Below, in pieces: positions 44,146 through 52,885 of a stretch of 64,000 nt of DNA (position 1 is its first letter; every line of letters begins with the position of its first letter). The DNA comes from PALSA-612 sp963704335 (GTDB taxonomy: Bacteria > Actinomycetota > Thermoleophilia > Gaiellales > Gaiellaceae): contig OY969889.1 of assembly GCA_963704335.1 (NCBI GenBank), forward strand, positions 2,418,001 through 2,482,000, given 5' to 3'. The notes beneath the pieces were generated by a model that saw only the letters and a list, made by a program, of their open reading frames with translations, had not been told where the DNA came from and searched no databases. The position numbers were made by a program, and so were the translations under genes.

Positions 44146-44490
44146 GTGACTGAACGCATGCGCAAGGTGAACGAGCTCCTGCGCGAGATCCTGTCCGAGG
44201 CCGTGCTCGAGCTGAAGGACCCGCGCATCGGCTTCGTGACGGTGACCGGCGTCCGAACGTCGCCGGACCTCAGCCACGCGACGGTGTTCGTCAGCGTGTT
44301 CGGTTCCGAACGCAAGCGCGAACGATCGCTCGAGGGACTGGCGGCCGCCCACGGCGTCCTGCAGGCCCGCATCGGCCGCGAGGTGCGGATGAAACGGACA
44401 CCGACTCTGACGTTCGAATACGACACAACCGTCGAGGAGGGCGTGCGGATGTCAAAGTTGATCGATGAGCTCGCACCCGAAGATGAATGA
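44146..44490 (+). CDS. rbfA: Ribosome-binding factor A
   Basis: 114 residues with a type II KH fold: RMRKVNELLREILSEAVLELKDPRIGFVTVTGVRTSPDLSHATVFVSVFG and the final RTPTLTFEYDTTVEEGVRMSKLI. It acts in late 30S maturation. GTG at 44146 follows AGAAG. The end overlaps nrnA. Confidence 0.93.
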   Translation: MTERMRKVNELLREILSEAVLELKDPRIGFVTVTGVRTSPDLSHATVFVSVFGSERKRERSLEGLAAAHGVLQARIGREVRMKRTPTLTFEYDTTVEEGVRMSKLIDELAPEDE

Positions 44491-45466
44491 CATCGGCGAT
44501 GTCGCGGCTGCCCTGCGCGACAACGACCGCTTCCTGCTGGTCACGCACGAGAACCCCGACGGGGACGCGCTCGGCTCGATCCTCGGCATGAAGCTGGCGC
44601 TCGACGCGCTCGGCAAGGACTCGGCGATGTACCTCGGAGGGGACACCGATCCGCCCGCCGAGTACTCCTTCCTGCCTCTGGACGGGTTGGGCCGCGCACT
44701 GCCCGACGACGCCGACACACGAGTGCTCGTCGCGCTCGACTGCGCCAACGCTCAGCGGATGGGGGAGGCTGCGACGCTGCTCGACAAGGTGCCGCTGTCC
44801 CTGGACGTCGACCATCATCACGACAACACGGAGTTCGCGAAGATCAATTTCGTCGTTCCTGGAGCCTCATCGACAGGCGAGATCGTCCGGGACATCCTCC
44901 GCGAGCTGGATGTGGAGCTGACCCCGGAGATCGCCGAAGCGCTCTACGTCGCGCTCGTCACCGACACCGGCCGCTTCCAGTACACGAACACCTCGCCGAA
45001 AGCTCTGCGGCTGGGGGCGGAGCTCGTGGAGGCCGGCGTCGACGTCCATCGCGTCTTCCAGGGCATCTACGAGTCGGTCGAGTTCGCCAAGCTCAAGCTG
45101 CTCGCGAGGGCGCTCGAGCGCGCGGAGATCTACGACGGCGGCCGGCTCGTCATCTCCCATCTCAAGCGGACGGACTTCACCGATCTCGGCGTGGGGGAGG
45201 AGTACGCGGAAGGCATCATCGATTACCTGCGCGCCGTGGACGGCACCGACATGGCGGCCGTCATCCGCGAACCGCCCGAGCCGCCGGACGCCAAGCGCCG
45301 CGTGAGCCTGCGCGCATCGCACGACGAGTTGGACGTATCGGCGATCGCCCGCGCACGCGGCGGGGGCGGGCATCGTCAGGCGGCGGGGTTCTCGAGCGCC
45401 GAGACCGTGGAGGAGATCGCGGCGTTCATCCAGGAAGAATTCGCTCGTGCCTCCGCGCGCGCTTAG
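44465..45466 (+). CDS. nrnA: DHH-family phosphoesterase (NrnA-like nanoRNase / pAp phosphatase)
   Basis: 333 residues: DHH domain motifs THENPDGDALGSILG, ALDCANAQR, LDVDHHHDN (DHH) and YVALVTDTGRF, with a C-terminal DHHA1 domain ending in ARGGGGHRQAAGF. It degrades 2-5-nt RNAs and pAp. An alternative start is ATG at 44483. Both overlap rbfA. The order rbfA-nrnA-truB is typical. Confidence 0.92.
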   Translation: MSSHPKMNDIGDVAAALRDNDRFLLVTHENPDGDALGSILGMKLALDALGKDSAMYLGGDTDPPAEYSFLPLDGLGRALPDDADTRVLVALDCANAQRMGEAATLLDKVPLSLDVDHHHDNTEFAKINFVVPGASSTGEIVRDILRELDVELTPEIAEALYVALVTDTGRFQYTNTSPKALRLGAELVEAGVDVHRVFQGIYESVEFAKLKLLARALERAEIYDGGRLVISHLKRTDFTDLGVGEEYAEGIIDYLRAVDGTDMAAVIREPPEPPDAKRRVSLRASHDELDVSAIARARGGGGHRQAAGFSSAETVEEIAAFIQEEFARASARA

Positions 45467-46223
45467 GCCAACCGGTCTGGTGCTCGTGGACAAGCCGGCG
45501 GGGCCGTCGTCGTTCGCCATCGTCAAACGGCTACGCGATCGAACACGCGCGCGCGCGGGTCATGCGGGAACCCTCGACCCGTTCGCAACCGGCCTTCTGC
45601 TCGTGCTGCTCGGCTCGGCGACGCGGCTAGCGCAGTACCTCGTCGGGCTCGACAAGCGCTACGTCACAGAAATCGATCTCAGCTCCACGACCGCCACGGG
45701 CGACGTCGAGGGCGATCCGGACGACGAACACGACTCCCCGACGCTCGAGGAGCTCCACGAGCGGCTGGGTCCGTTTCTCGGCGACGTCACGCTGCGCGTA
45801 CCCGCTGCCTCGGCGGTGAAAGTGGCGGGAGAGCGTGCCTACAAGCGCTTTCGCGCCGGTGAGGACGTCGACATGCCCTATCGCACCTCGACTATCCACG
45901 AGCTCGAGCTGCACGCCTACGACGAGGGCGTGGCGACGGTCGAGCTGCTCGTCTCGTCGGGGACGTACGTGCGCGCGATCGCCGATGCGCTCGGAGGGCA
46001 CTGCCGCACGCTGCGTCGTACGGCCGTCGGGCCGTTCTCCGTGGACGACGCAGACGAGGAGCGCATCCTGACCCCGGCCGAGGCATTGCCGTTCTTGCCG
46101 GCGATCGACCTGTCGCCCGACGAGGCCGACGCCATTCGCAACGGTCGCCGACGGATCGAGCAGCCGGTGCGTGCGATGTGTGAAGGCGAGCTCGTGGCGG
46201 TCGACGGCACGGTAATGCCGTGA
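45447..46223 (+). CDS. truB: tRNA pseudouridine(55) synthase
   Basis: 258 residues. Catalytic Asp in HAGTLDPFATGLLLVLLG, with GLVLVDKPAGPSSF at the start, the LDKRYVTEIDLSSTTATGDVEG strand, and SGTYVRAIADALG. It makes Psi55 in tRNA T-loops. GTG at 45447 lies inside nrnA (20-nt overlap). The end overlaps ribF (GTGA). Confidence 0.94.
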   Translation: MPPRALRPTGLVLVDKPAGPSSFAIVKRLRDRTRARAGHAGTLDPFATGLLLVLLGSATRLAQYLVGLDKRYVTEIDLSSTTATGDVEGDPDDEHDSPTLEELHERLGPFLGDVTLRVPAASAVKVAGERAYKRFRAGEDVDMPYRTSTIHELELHAYDEGVATVELLVSSGTYVRAIADALGGHCRTLRRTAVGPFSVDDADEERILTPAEALPFLPAIDLSPDEADAIRNGRRRIEQPVRAMCEGELVAVDGTVMP

Positions 46224-47086
46224 AGGTCGTTCACGACCCGGCCGAGCTCGATCCCCGCCGGCGCGCGGTGGCGATCGGCGTCTTCGACGGCGTCCACCGC
46301 GGCCACCAGAGCGTCTTCCGCGAGGTAGTGGACACCGGCCTTGCCCCGACCGCGATCACCTTCGACCCGCACCCGCGCCTCGTGCTCGGCTACGGCGTCG
46401 AGCTGCTCTCGACGCTCGAGCGCCGTCTCGAGCTGTTCGAGGATGCCGGGGTGGAGGAGACGCTCGTGCTCGAGTTCACGCACGACCTGCAACAGCAGGA
46501 GCCCGAGGAGTTCGCTCAGAGCGTGCTGCGGCGCATCGGCACGGAGACTGTCGTGGCGAGCGACGACTTCCGCTTCGGGCACCGGCGACGGGGCGACCTC
46601 GCGTTCCTCGAGGGACACGGCTTCTCCGTCGTGCGCGTGCCGCCGGTGCAGGGCGCGTCGTCGACGCGGATCCGCGAGCTGCTGCACGAGGGAGACGTCG
46701 CGGGCGCGGCCCAGATCCTCGGCCGGCCGCCCGAGATGGACGGGATCGTCGTCGTCGGAGACGAGCGCGGCGGCACGCTCGGCTTCCCGACCGCGAATCT
46801 CAGCGTCGAGGCTCACCTGCTCGTCCCGGCGTTCGGCATCTACGCAGGCGCCGCGCTCGGCGGCCGCGCAGCAGTCTCGATCGGCACGAACCCGCACTAC
46901 GGAGGCCTGGAGCGCCGCATCGAGGCGCATCTGCTCGACTTCGAAGGCGATCTGTACGGACAGCGGCTCGTGGTCGAGCTGTGGCAGAAGCTGCGGGACG
47001 AGCGGGCCTTCGAGAGCGAGGCCGATCTGATCGAGCAGATCGCCCGCGATGTAGAGGAGACGCGGGCCGCCAAACGGCCTGTTTAG
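46220..47086 (+). CDS. ribF: Bifunctional riboflavin kinase / FAD synthetase
   Basis: 288 residues. N-terminal FMN adenylyltransferase: AIGVFDGVHRGHQSVF, AITFDPHPRLVL, VVASDDFRFGHRRRGDL and QGASSTRIRELL. C-terminal riboflavin kinase: GDERGGTLGFPTANL and SIGTNPHYGG with the ELWQKLRDER helix. It converts riboflavin to FMN and FAD. It is coupled to truB. Confidence 0.95.
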   Translation: MKVVHDPAELDPRRRAVAIGVFDGVHRGHQSVFREVVDTGLAPTAITFDPHPRLVLGYGVELLSTLERRLELFEDAGVEETLVLEFTHDLQQQEPEEFAQSVLRRIGTETVVASDDFRFGHRRRGDLAFLEGHGFSVVRVPPVQGASSTRIRELLHEGDVAGAAQILGRPPEMDGIVVVGDERGGTLGFPTANLSVEAHLLVPAFGIYAGAALGGRAAVSIGTNPHYGGLERRIEAHLLDFEGDLYGQRLVVELWQKLRDERAFESEADLIEQIARDVEETRAAKRPV

Positions 47087-47191
47087 GCGGTTCGCTGCTA
47101 CCCTAGTGCGAGACCGAATTCTGGCGCCACGCGTTCAGGGTCGCGCAGGCGGTGCTGGGATTGCGGAGACGTCTCTGAGACGGAGGTGATG

Positions 47192-47461
47192 ATGACCCTG
47201 ACGAACGAAGCCAAGCTGGAGATCGTCGGCAAGCACGGAAAGCACGACAAGGACACGGGCTCGACGGAGGTCCAGGTCGCGCTGCTCACGACACGCATCA
47301 CGGAGCTCACCGAGCACCTGCGCACGCACAAGAAGGATCACCACTCGCGTCGCGGGCTGCTCAAGCTCGTCGGCCAGCGCCGCCGGCTGCTCGACTACCT
47401 GCAGCGAACGAATCTCGAGGGTTATCGCGCCCTCATCCAGGAGCTCGGCCTGAGGAGATAG
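47192..47461 (+). CDS. rpsO: 30S ribosomal protein S15
   Basis: 89 residues, the normal S15 length: KHGKHDKDTGSTEVQVALLTTRITELTEHLRTHKKDHHSRRGLLKLVGQRRRLLDYL. ATG at 47192 is chosen over the adjacent ATG at 47189 because it gives the canonical N terminus MTLT; GGAGG lies at 47182-47186. A small hairpin CGTCT-CTG-AGACG abuts the ribosome-binding site, a likely place for S15 autoregulation as known in other bacteria. Confidence 0.96.
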   Translation: MTLTNEAKLEIVGKHGKHDKDTGSTEVQVALLTTRITELTEHLRTHKKDHHSRRGLLKLVGQRRRLLDYLQRTNLEGYRALIQELGLRR

Positions 47462-47480
47462 AGAAACCGGGCAACGAACC

Positions 47481-47557
47481 GGAGGGTGGAAGTTTGAGCG
47501 AGCCCCGAGCCGCTGGCGAGGCTCCCTCAAACCTCCACTCTCCACGAGAAGTGGAGG
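47481..47557 (+). promoter_or_regulatory. pnp leader: two mutually exclusive hairpins, one masking the ribosome-binding site
   Basis: A long stem pairs 47481-47502 with 47522-47543 (19 of 22 positions complementary). The 3' arm also contains CCTCCACT (47532-47539), which pairs perfectly with AGTGGAGG (47550-47557). That second segment includes the pnp Shine-Dalgarno GGAGG (47553-47557). When the long stem is formed, the ribosome-binding site is free; if the 5' arm is lost, the 3' arm can close it. Confidence 0.7.
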
Positions 47558-47562
47558 AACAC

Positions 47563-50030
47563 ATGACTATGACCACCCAGGGCACCGAGTCGGTCTCGGT
47601 GAACGTCGGCGATCAGGAGATCGTCTTCGAGACTGGCAAGCTCGCCAAGCAGGCCGACGGCGCCGTCGTCGTCCGCTCGGGCGACACGATGGTGCTGTCC
47701 ACGGCCCAGGGCCGACCGGAAGCACGCGAGGGAGCGGACTTCTTCCCGCTCACCGTCGACGTCGAAGAGCGCATGTACGCCGCGGGGAAGATCCCAGGCG
47801 GCTTCTTCAAGCGCGAGGCACGTCCCACCGAGCGCGCCATCCTCACGGCGCGCATGACCGACCGCCCGATTCGGCCACTCTGGCCGAAGGGTTTCCGCAA
47901 CGAGGTACAGGTGATCTGCACCATCCTCTCCGCCGACCTCGTCACGGCGCACGACATCCTGGCCATCAACGGCGCCTCGGCGGCTCTGATGATCTCGCCG
48001 CTGCCGTTCATGGGCCCGGTGGGCGCGGTACGCATCGGCCTGGTGGACGGCGAGTTCGTCGTCAACCCGACGCTGCCCGTCGCACAGGACTCCATCCTCG
48101 ACCTCGTCGTCGTCGGCACGAAGGACGCCCTCACGATGATCGAGGCAGGCGCCGGCGAGTTGCCGGAGGAGAAGATGATCGAGGCCTTCGAGCTCGCCCA
48201 CGCCGAGATCCGCAGGATCTGCGAAGCGCAGGAGGAGCTCCAGGCCAAGGTCGGCAAGCCGAAGTGGCTCGACACGTCGCTCACGGACGAGCTGCGCTGC
48301 GGAGCACGGAGCGCGCATCTCGGAGAGCATCGCGGGCCACGGGCTGAAGGAAGGCGCAGCGGTGATCGAGGAGCTCGAAGGCGAGCTCTGCCAGGAGCTG
48401 TCGATGGCGTCGACGGAGGACGACATCACGAGGCGCACGCAGGTTCGCGCGAGTCTCGCCCAGCTACTCGACGAGGCACGCCTTTGCGGCCGTGATCGCA
48501 CCCGTCCGCGAGCAGTTCGCCGCCGACCTGACAGCGCTCACGGACGCGGAGCAGGACTCGAAGGAGCTGAAGTCGGCGAAGCGGCACCTGCTGTTCGACC
48601 GCATCGTCGAGACCGCCGAGCTGCCGTTTCCGGTCGGCCCCGTCGTCGTCGAGGGCGAGGCACCCACCGTGAAGGACTCGCTCACGAAGCAGTACGTGAA
48701 GAAAGCTGCCGAGGCGATCTACAAGGAGCTCGTCCGCCACAAGATCGCCGTGGACAAGCGGCGGCCTGACGGGCGCTCGACGGAGGAGGTCCGCCACGTG
48801 TCCTGCGAGGTGGGTGTCTCTCCGCGCACACACGGCTCGGCGCTCTTCACGCGCGGGCAGACGCAGATCATGTCGCTGCTGACGCTCGGCACGGCCAAGG
48901 AAGGCCAGCGCATCGACGACCTGTCGCTCGAGGAAGAGCGGCGGTACATGCACCACTACAACTTCCCGCCCTACTCGGTCGGGGAGACGGGCTTCATGCG
49001 CGGGCCCAAGCGCCGCGACATCGGCCACGGTGCGCTCGCACAGCGCGCACTCGAGCCGGTGCTTCCCGGTACGGAGGACTTCCCCTACACGATCCGGATC
49101 GTCTCGGAGACGCTCGAGTCGAACGGCTCCTCGTCGATGGGCTCTGTCTGCGGCTCGACACTGTCGCTGCAGGACGCCGGCGTGCCGATCAAGGCCCCGG
49201 TCAGCGGCATCGCGATGGGCCTGATCAAGGAGGGCGACGACTTCACGATCCTCACGGACATCCAGGGTGCGGAGGACCACCTCGGCGACATGGACTTCAA
49301 GGTCGCCGGCACCCGTGAGGGGATCACCGCCCTGCAGATGGACTGCAAGATCTCCGGCGTCACGCAGGAGATCATGCGCTCCGCGCTCGAGCAGGCGAAG
49401 CAGGCCCGCGACTCGATCCTCGACACGATGGCCGAGGTCATGCCCGAGTCGCGTCCGGAGCTCGCCGAACACGCTCCACGCATCTCGTCGCTGAAGATCA
49501 ACCCGGAGTACATCGGCATGGTGATCGGCAAGGGCGGCGAGACGATCCGCTCGCTCGAGTCCGACTACGACGTCCAGATCGACATCGAGGAGGACGGCAC
49601 CATCCTCGTCTACGCCACCGAAGGCACGAAGGCGACGGCGGCGATGGAGGCGATCACCAACCTCACGAAGGACCCTGAGGTAGGCGACACGTTCGTCGAG
49701 CGGAAGGTCGTGAAGACGACCCAGTTCGGCGCCTTCGTCGAGCTGAAGAAGGGCACGGACGGCCTGCTCCACGTCTCCAACGTGGGCCCGGGCCGGGTCG
49801 GCCACATCGAGGACGTCATCAACCGCGGCGACGTGCTCGACGTGATCGTGCAGGAGGTCGACAAGGAGCGCGGCCGGATCGGCCTCAAGCTGATCGCGAA
49901 GCACGAGAACGGCACGCTCGTCCAGCCCGAGGAGCTCATCGAGCGGGCGAAGGACGCACCCGAGCGTCCGCGGGAGGAGCGCAACGACCGCGACCGCCGT
50001 GGCGGGCGCGGCGGCCGAGACCGCCGCTAA
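47563..50030 (+). CDS. pnp: Polyribonucleotide nucleotidyltransferase, interrupted by two frameshifts as read
   Basis: Three consecutive frames together encode one ~821-residue PNPase: RNase PH domain 1 (47563 to ~48298, ...PKWLDTSLTDELR), the helical linker (~48298-48481, with AEHGARISESIAGHGLKEG and TEDDITRRTQVR), RNase PH domain 2 (from FAAVIAPVREQF; phosphate site and SNGSSSMGSVCG), KH (GMVIGKGGETIRSLE) and S1 (FVERKVVKTTQFGAFVELKKGTDGLLHVS), with an Arg/Asp/Gly-rich tail. Each junction needs one base removed (near T48298 and C48481). An essential-type gene with intact flanks makes sequencing error the likelier cause. ATG at 47563 has GGAGG upstream; TTG at 47494 is an unlikely alternative. 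Confidence 0.88.
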
Positions 50031-50041
50031 GGCACTTCGAG

Positions 50042-50071
50042 AGCCGGGGCGGGCGAGCGCCCGCTCCGGCT
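50042..50071. terminator. GC-rich hairpin between convergent pnp and cytochrome c genes
   Basis: AGCCGGGGCGGGCG (50042-50055) is complementary to 50058-50071 with one G-T pair. It lies between the pnp stop (50030) and the cytochrome c stop (50070-50072), so it could end both transcripts. There is no T-run. Confidence 0.5.
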
Positions 50072-50432
50072 ACTCCTCGGACGCGAGGATCGTCGCGAGG
50101 TAGGCGACGACGTCGGCCTGCTTCTGGCCGTCGACGAGCTGGGCCGGCATCGTGCCGCCGCCACTCTCGATCTGGGCGTTCACAGCGGCCAGCGAGATCG
50201 GATTACCGGCCAACCTTGGCCCGATGCCGCCTTCACCCGTCGCGCCGTGGCAGCCCGCGCAGGACTGGGAGTAGACGACCTGGCCGCGGTACTGGTCTCC
50301 GAGAACGACTTCGCCTGAAGACTTCGGCGCGCTCGGCTCGGCGAGGGCCAGCTTCGCCAGCAGGAAGACCCCCGCCGAGACGCCGACGAGCAGGCACAGC
50401 GGGATGACGATCAGCCGGACGCGCCTGGACAC
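50070..50432 (-). CDS. Membrane-anchored c-type cytochrome
   Basis: 120 residues: N-terminal anchor (LIVIPLCLLVGVSAGVFLLAKLALA), haem motif CAGCHG (CxxCH) at ~residue 58, GGIGPRLAGNP and the probable axial Met in GGGTMPAQLVDGQKQADVVAYL. It is a class I mono-haem cytochrome on the outer face of the membrane. GTG at 50432 lies 6 nt after TAGCAT. It is only 6 bp from the divergent membrane protein start. Confidence 0.9.
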   Translation of the reverse strand: MSRRVRLIVIPLCLLVGVSAGVFLLAKLALAEPSAPKSSGEVVLGDQYRGQVVYSQSCAGCHGATGEGGIGPRLAGNPISLAAVNAQIESGGGTMPAQLVDGQKQADVVAYLATILASEE

Positions 50433-50438
50433 GCACCG

Positions 50439-50936
50439 ATGCTAACCAGTAGTTTCGGCTTGGACGTGCTCGCGAGCGTCGAATCGACCTACACGGACAT
50501 CATGACGTCGGTGTTCTCGTCGACGATCGCCGGCAAGGCGTGGTTCGCAACGGCAGCGGTACTCCTCGCGTGCATCCAGGTGCTGACCGCGGCCCGGATC
50601 TTTGGCCACCTCCAGGGCGTCGTCCGCCTGCCCCACGAGCAGGTGAAGCGCATCCACCGCTGGTCGGGACGGCTCGCGTTCCTGTGCACGCTGCCCGTCG
50701 CCTTCCACTGCATCTTCATCCTCGGCTTCGACTCCGCGAGCAGCCGTACGCTCGCCCACTCGATCGTCGGCTCGTTCGTCTACGGCGTCTTCGCGGTGAA
50801 GATCTTCTTCGTCCACGACCACGACCATCCGCGCTGGACGCTGCCGCTGGTCGGCGGCGCGCTGTTCGCGGTGATCGTGACGCTCTGGCTGACGTCTGCG
50901 TACTGGTACTTCACCGAGGTGAGGTTCGGGACCTAG
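50439..50936 (+). CDS. DUF6529-like four-helix membrane protein
   Basis: 165 residues with four or five membrane helices and several His at helix ends (RIFGHLQG; RIHRWSGRLAFLCTLPVAFHCIF; TLAHSIVGSFVYG; KIFFVHDHDHPRW), the arrangement of a b-type cytochrome. The head-to-head position with a c-type cytochrome suggests a small electron-transfer pair; haem binding is inferred from the His pattern only. ATG at 50439 would leave 6 bp for the divergent starts; TTG at 50460 or GTG at 50466 are alternatives. Confidence 0.7.
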   Translation: MLTSSFGLDVLASVESTYTDIMTSVFSSTIAGKAWFATAAVLLACIQVLTAARIFGHLQGVVRLPHEQVKRIHRWSGRLAFLCTLPVAFHCIFILGFDSASSRTLAHSIVGSFVYGVFAVKIFFVHDHDHPRWTLPLVGGALFAVIVTLWLTSAYWYFTEVRFGT

Positions 50937-50966
50937 CGGCTCAGGGGATGGGGCTAGGCTTTGCCG

Positions 50967-52262
50967 GTGCAGGAATACGTCATCTCGGAGCTGGACTCGG
51001 GCGAGCGCCTGATCACCGAGCGCCTCGACCACGTCCGCTCCGTTGCGCTCGGCTTCTGGATCGGCGCGGGCGCGCGCGACGAGCCAGACGCCAAGGCCGG
51101 GGTCACGCACTTCATCGAGCACCTGCTCTTCAAGGGCACGCGCTCGTATTCGGCGCAGGAGATCGCCGAGATCTTCGACGAGATGGGCGGCGAGCTCAAC
51201 GCCGCGACATCGCGCGAGTCCACGGTCGTCTACGCACGCGTCCCGGACCGTCATCTCGAACGAGCCCTCGACGTGATGGCGGACATGGTCTTCGCGCCGA
51301 CGTTCGCGGATCTCGACGCGGAGCGGGAGGTCGTGCTCGAGGAGATCGCGATGGTCGAGGACACACCGCAGGATCTCGTCCACGACCTTCTGGCCGAGGC
51401 GGTCTTCGGCAGTCACGCCCTCGGCAGACCGGTCATAGGGCGCGCAGGCGTGATCTCGTCGGTCAGCAAGCGCTCGCTCGCCGCCTACCACCGTCAGATG
51501 TACCGCGCCGGCAACATCGTCGTCTCGGCGGCAGGCAATCTCGAGCACGATCATCTGCTACCGCTGCTCGAGCGCGCTGCCCACCACCGTGTCGAGCCGC
51601 CGCGGGCCGGGGCATCGGTGCGCAAGCCGCTCGTGAAGCCGCCGCCGCCGGGCGTGCGCTTCCAGCGCAAGGACACCGAGCAGTACCACGTGTGCGTCGG
51701 CGCGACCGGTCTCTCGCGCTCCGACCGCCGGCGGTTTGCAGCCTCCGTGCTCGATGCCATCCTCGGCGGCTCCGCGTCGTCCCGCCTGTTCCAGGAGATT
51801 CGCGAGAAGCGCGGCATGGCATATGCGGTCTACTCCTTCGCGGGCCAGTACTCGGACACGGGCCAGGTCGGCGTCTACATCGGGACGCGCGAGGAGAACC
51901 TCGAGCCGTGCCTCGCCATCGTCGCCGAGCAGATCGCGGACGTGGCCGCGGGCAACGTCAGCGAGGCCGAGCTGGAGCGGGCGAAGGAGAACCTCAAGGG
52001 CCGCATGGTGCTCGGCATGGAGTCGACGTCGAGCCGCATGAGTCGGCTCGGCAAGGCGCTGATCTCCGACACCGAGCTTCTGTCGCTCGACCGCGTGATC
52101 GCGGAGGTCGACGCCGTCGACCAGTCGGGCATCGCCGAGCTGGCGGCGGTGCTGCTGGCGCCGGAGCAGCTGTCGGCAGCCGGCATCGGGCCAAGCGAGA
52201 AGCGGTTCCTCGCCGCCGTGGAGCGGGTCCACCCGGGCCTGCCCGCACAGGCTGCGGCGTGA
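50967..52262 (+). CDS. M16-family zinc protease (mitochondrial-processing-peptidase-like)
   Basis: 431 residues. Inverted zinc motif HFIEHLLFKG (HxxEH) at ~residue 47 with the third ligand in VVLEEIAMVEDTPQD. The inactive C-terminal half has SSRLFQEIREKRGMAYAVYSF. This pnp-M16-dapB order is common in Gram-positive bacteria (ymxG/mlpA type). GTG at 50967 lies 6 nt after TAGGCT and gives VQEYVISELDSG. Coupled to dapB by 4-nt overlap. Confidence 0.92.
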   Translation: MQEYVISELDSGERLITERLDHVRSVALGFWIGAGARDEPDAKAGVTHFIEHLLFKGTRSYSAQEIAEIFDEMGGELNAATSRESTVVYARVPDRHLERALDVMADMVFAPTFADLDAEREVVLEEIAMVEDTPQDLVHDLLAEAVFGSHALGRPVIGRAGVISSVSKRSLAAYHRQMYRAGNIVVSAAGNLEHDHLLPLLERAAHHRVEPPRAGASVRKPLVKPPPPGVRFQRKDTEQYHVCVGATGLSRSDRRRFAASVLDAILGGSASSRLFQEIREKRGMAYAVYSFAGQYSDTGQVGVYIGTREENLEPCLAIVAEQIADVAAGNVSEAELERAKENLKGRMVLGMESTSSRMSRLGKALISDTELLSLDRVIAEVDAVDQSGIAELAAVLLAPEQLSAAGIGPSEKRFLAAVERVHPGLPAQAAA

Positions 52263-52867
52263 GGGTCCTGCTCAACGGGCGTGGCGGAAAAGTCGGTGCG
52301 GTGCTGGGCCCTGCGCTCGAGGCGGCAGGTCACGAGCTCGTCAGCGACCTCCGTAAAGCCGACGCGATGGTCGACTTCACGACTCCGGATGCTGTCGTGC
52401 CGAACATCGAGGCGGCCGTCGATGCCGGCGTGCCGTCTGTCGTCGGCACGAGCGGCGCCGATCTCACCGAGGTGGGGGAGGGCGCCGCCCGAGTTGGCGT
52501 CCCTGTCTTCTACGCGCCGAACTTCGCGCTCGGAGCGGTGCTGATGATGCGCTTCGCTGCGGAGGCGGCGAAGCATCTGCCGCGCGCAGAGATCGTCGAG
52601 GCACACAACGAGGCGAAGATCGACGCGCCGTCCGGTACGGCCAAGGCGACCGCCGAGGCGCTGGGCGGCGATGTGGCGATCCACTCCGTACGCCTGCCCG
52701 GGCTCGTCGCGCACCAGGAAGTGCTGTTGGCGGGGGAGGGACAGCTGCTGACGATCCGCCACGATGCGTTCTCGCGGGAGGCGTACGTCCCCGGCGTGCT
52801 GCTGGCACTCAAGCGGGTGCGGAGCCTGCGGCCGGGTCTCACCGTCGGCCTCGACGCGCTCCTCTAG
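52259..52867 (+). CDS. dapB: 4-hydroxy-tetrahydrodipicolinate reductase
   Basis: 202 residues, about 40 shorter than usual, with the loss in the nucleotide-binding half after LLNGRGGKVGAVLGPAL. The catalytic segment EAHNEAKIDAPSGTA keeps His and Lys (normally E-HHxxKxDAPSGTA, so one His is Asn here). APNFALGAVLMM and VAHQEVLLAGEGQLLTIRHDAFSRE are conserved. It acts in lysine/diaminopimelate synthesis. GTG overlaps the M16 gene. Confidence 0.9.
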   Translation: MRVLLNGRGGKVGAVLGPALEAAGHELVSDLRKADAMVDFTTPDAVVPNIEAAVDAGVPSVVGTSGADLTEVGEGAARVGVPVFYAPNFALGAVLMMRFAAEAAKHLPRAEIVEAHNEAKIDAPSGTAKATAEALGGDVAIHSVRLPGLVAHQEVLLAGEGQLLTIRHDAFSREAYVPGVLLALKRVRSLRPGLTVGLDALL

Positions 52868-52885
52868 CGCGGCTACGATCACGTC

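Noticed and set aside
47494..47562. Longer pnp start at TTG 47494
   Set aside because: It would translate the leader stem. The extension is not PNPase-like, and ATG 47563 has GGAGG at a good distance.
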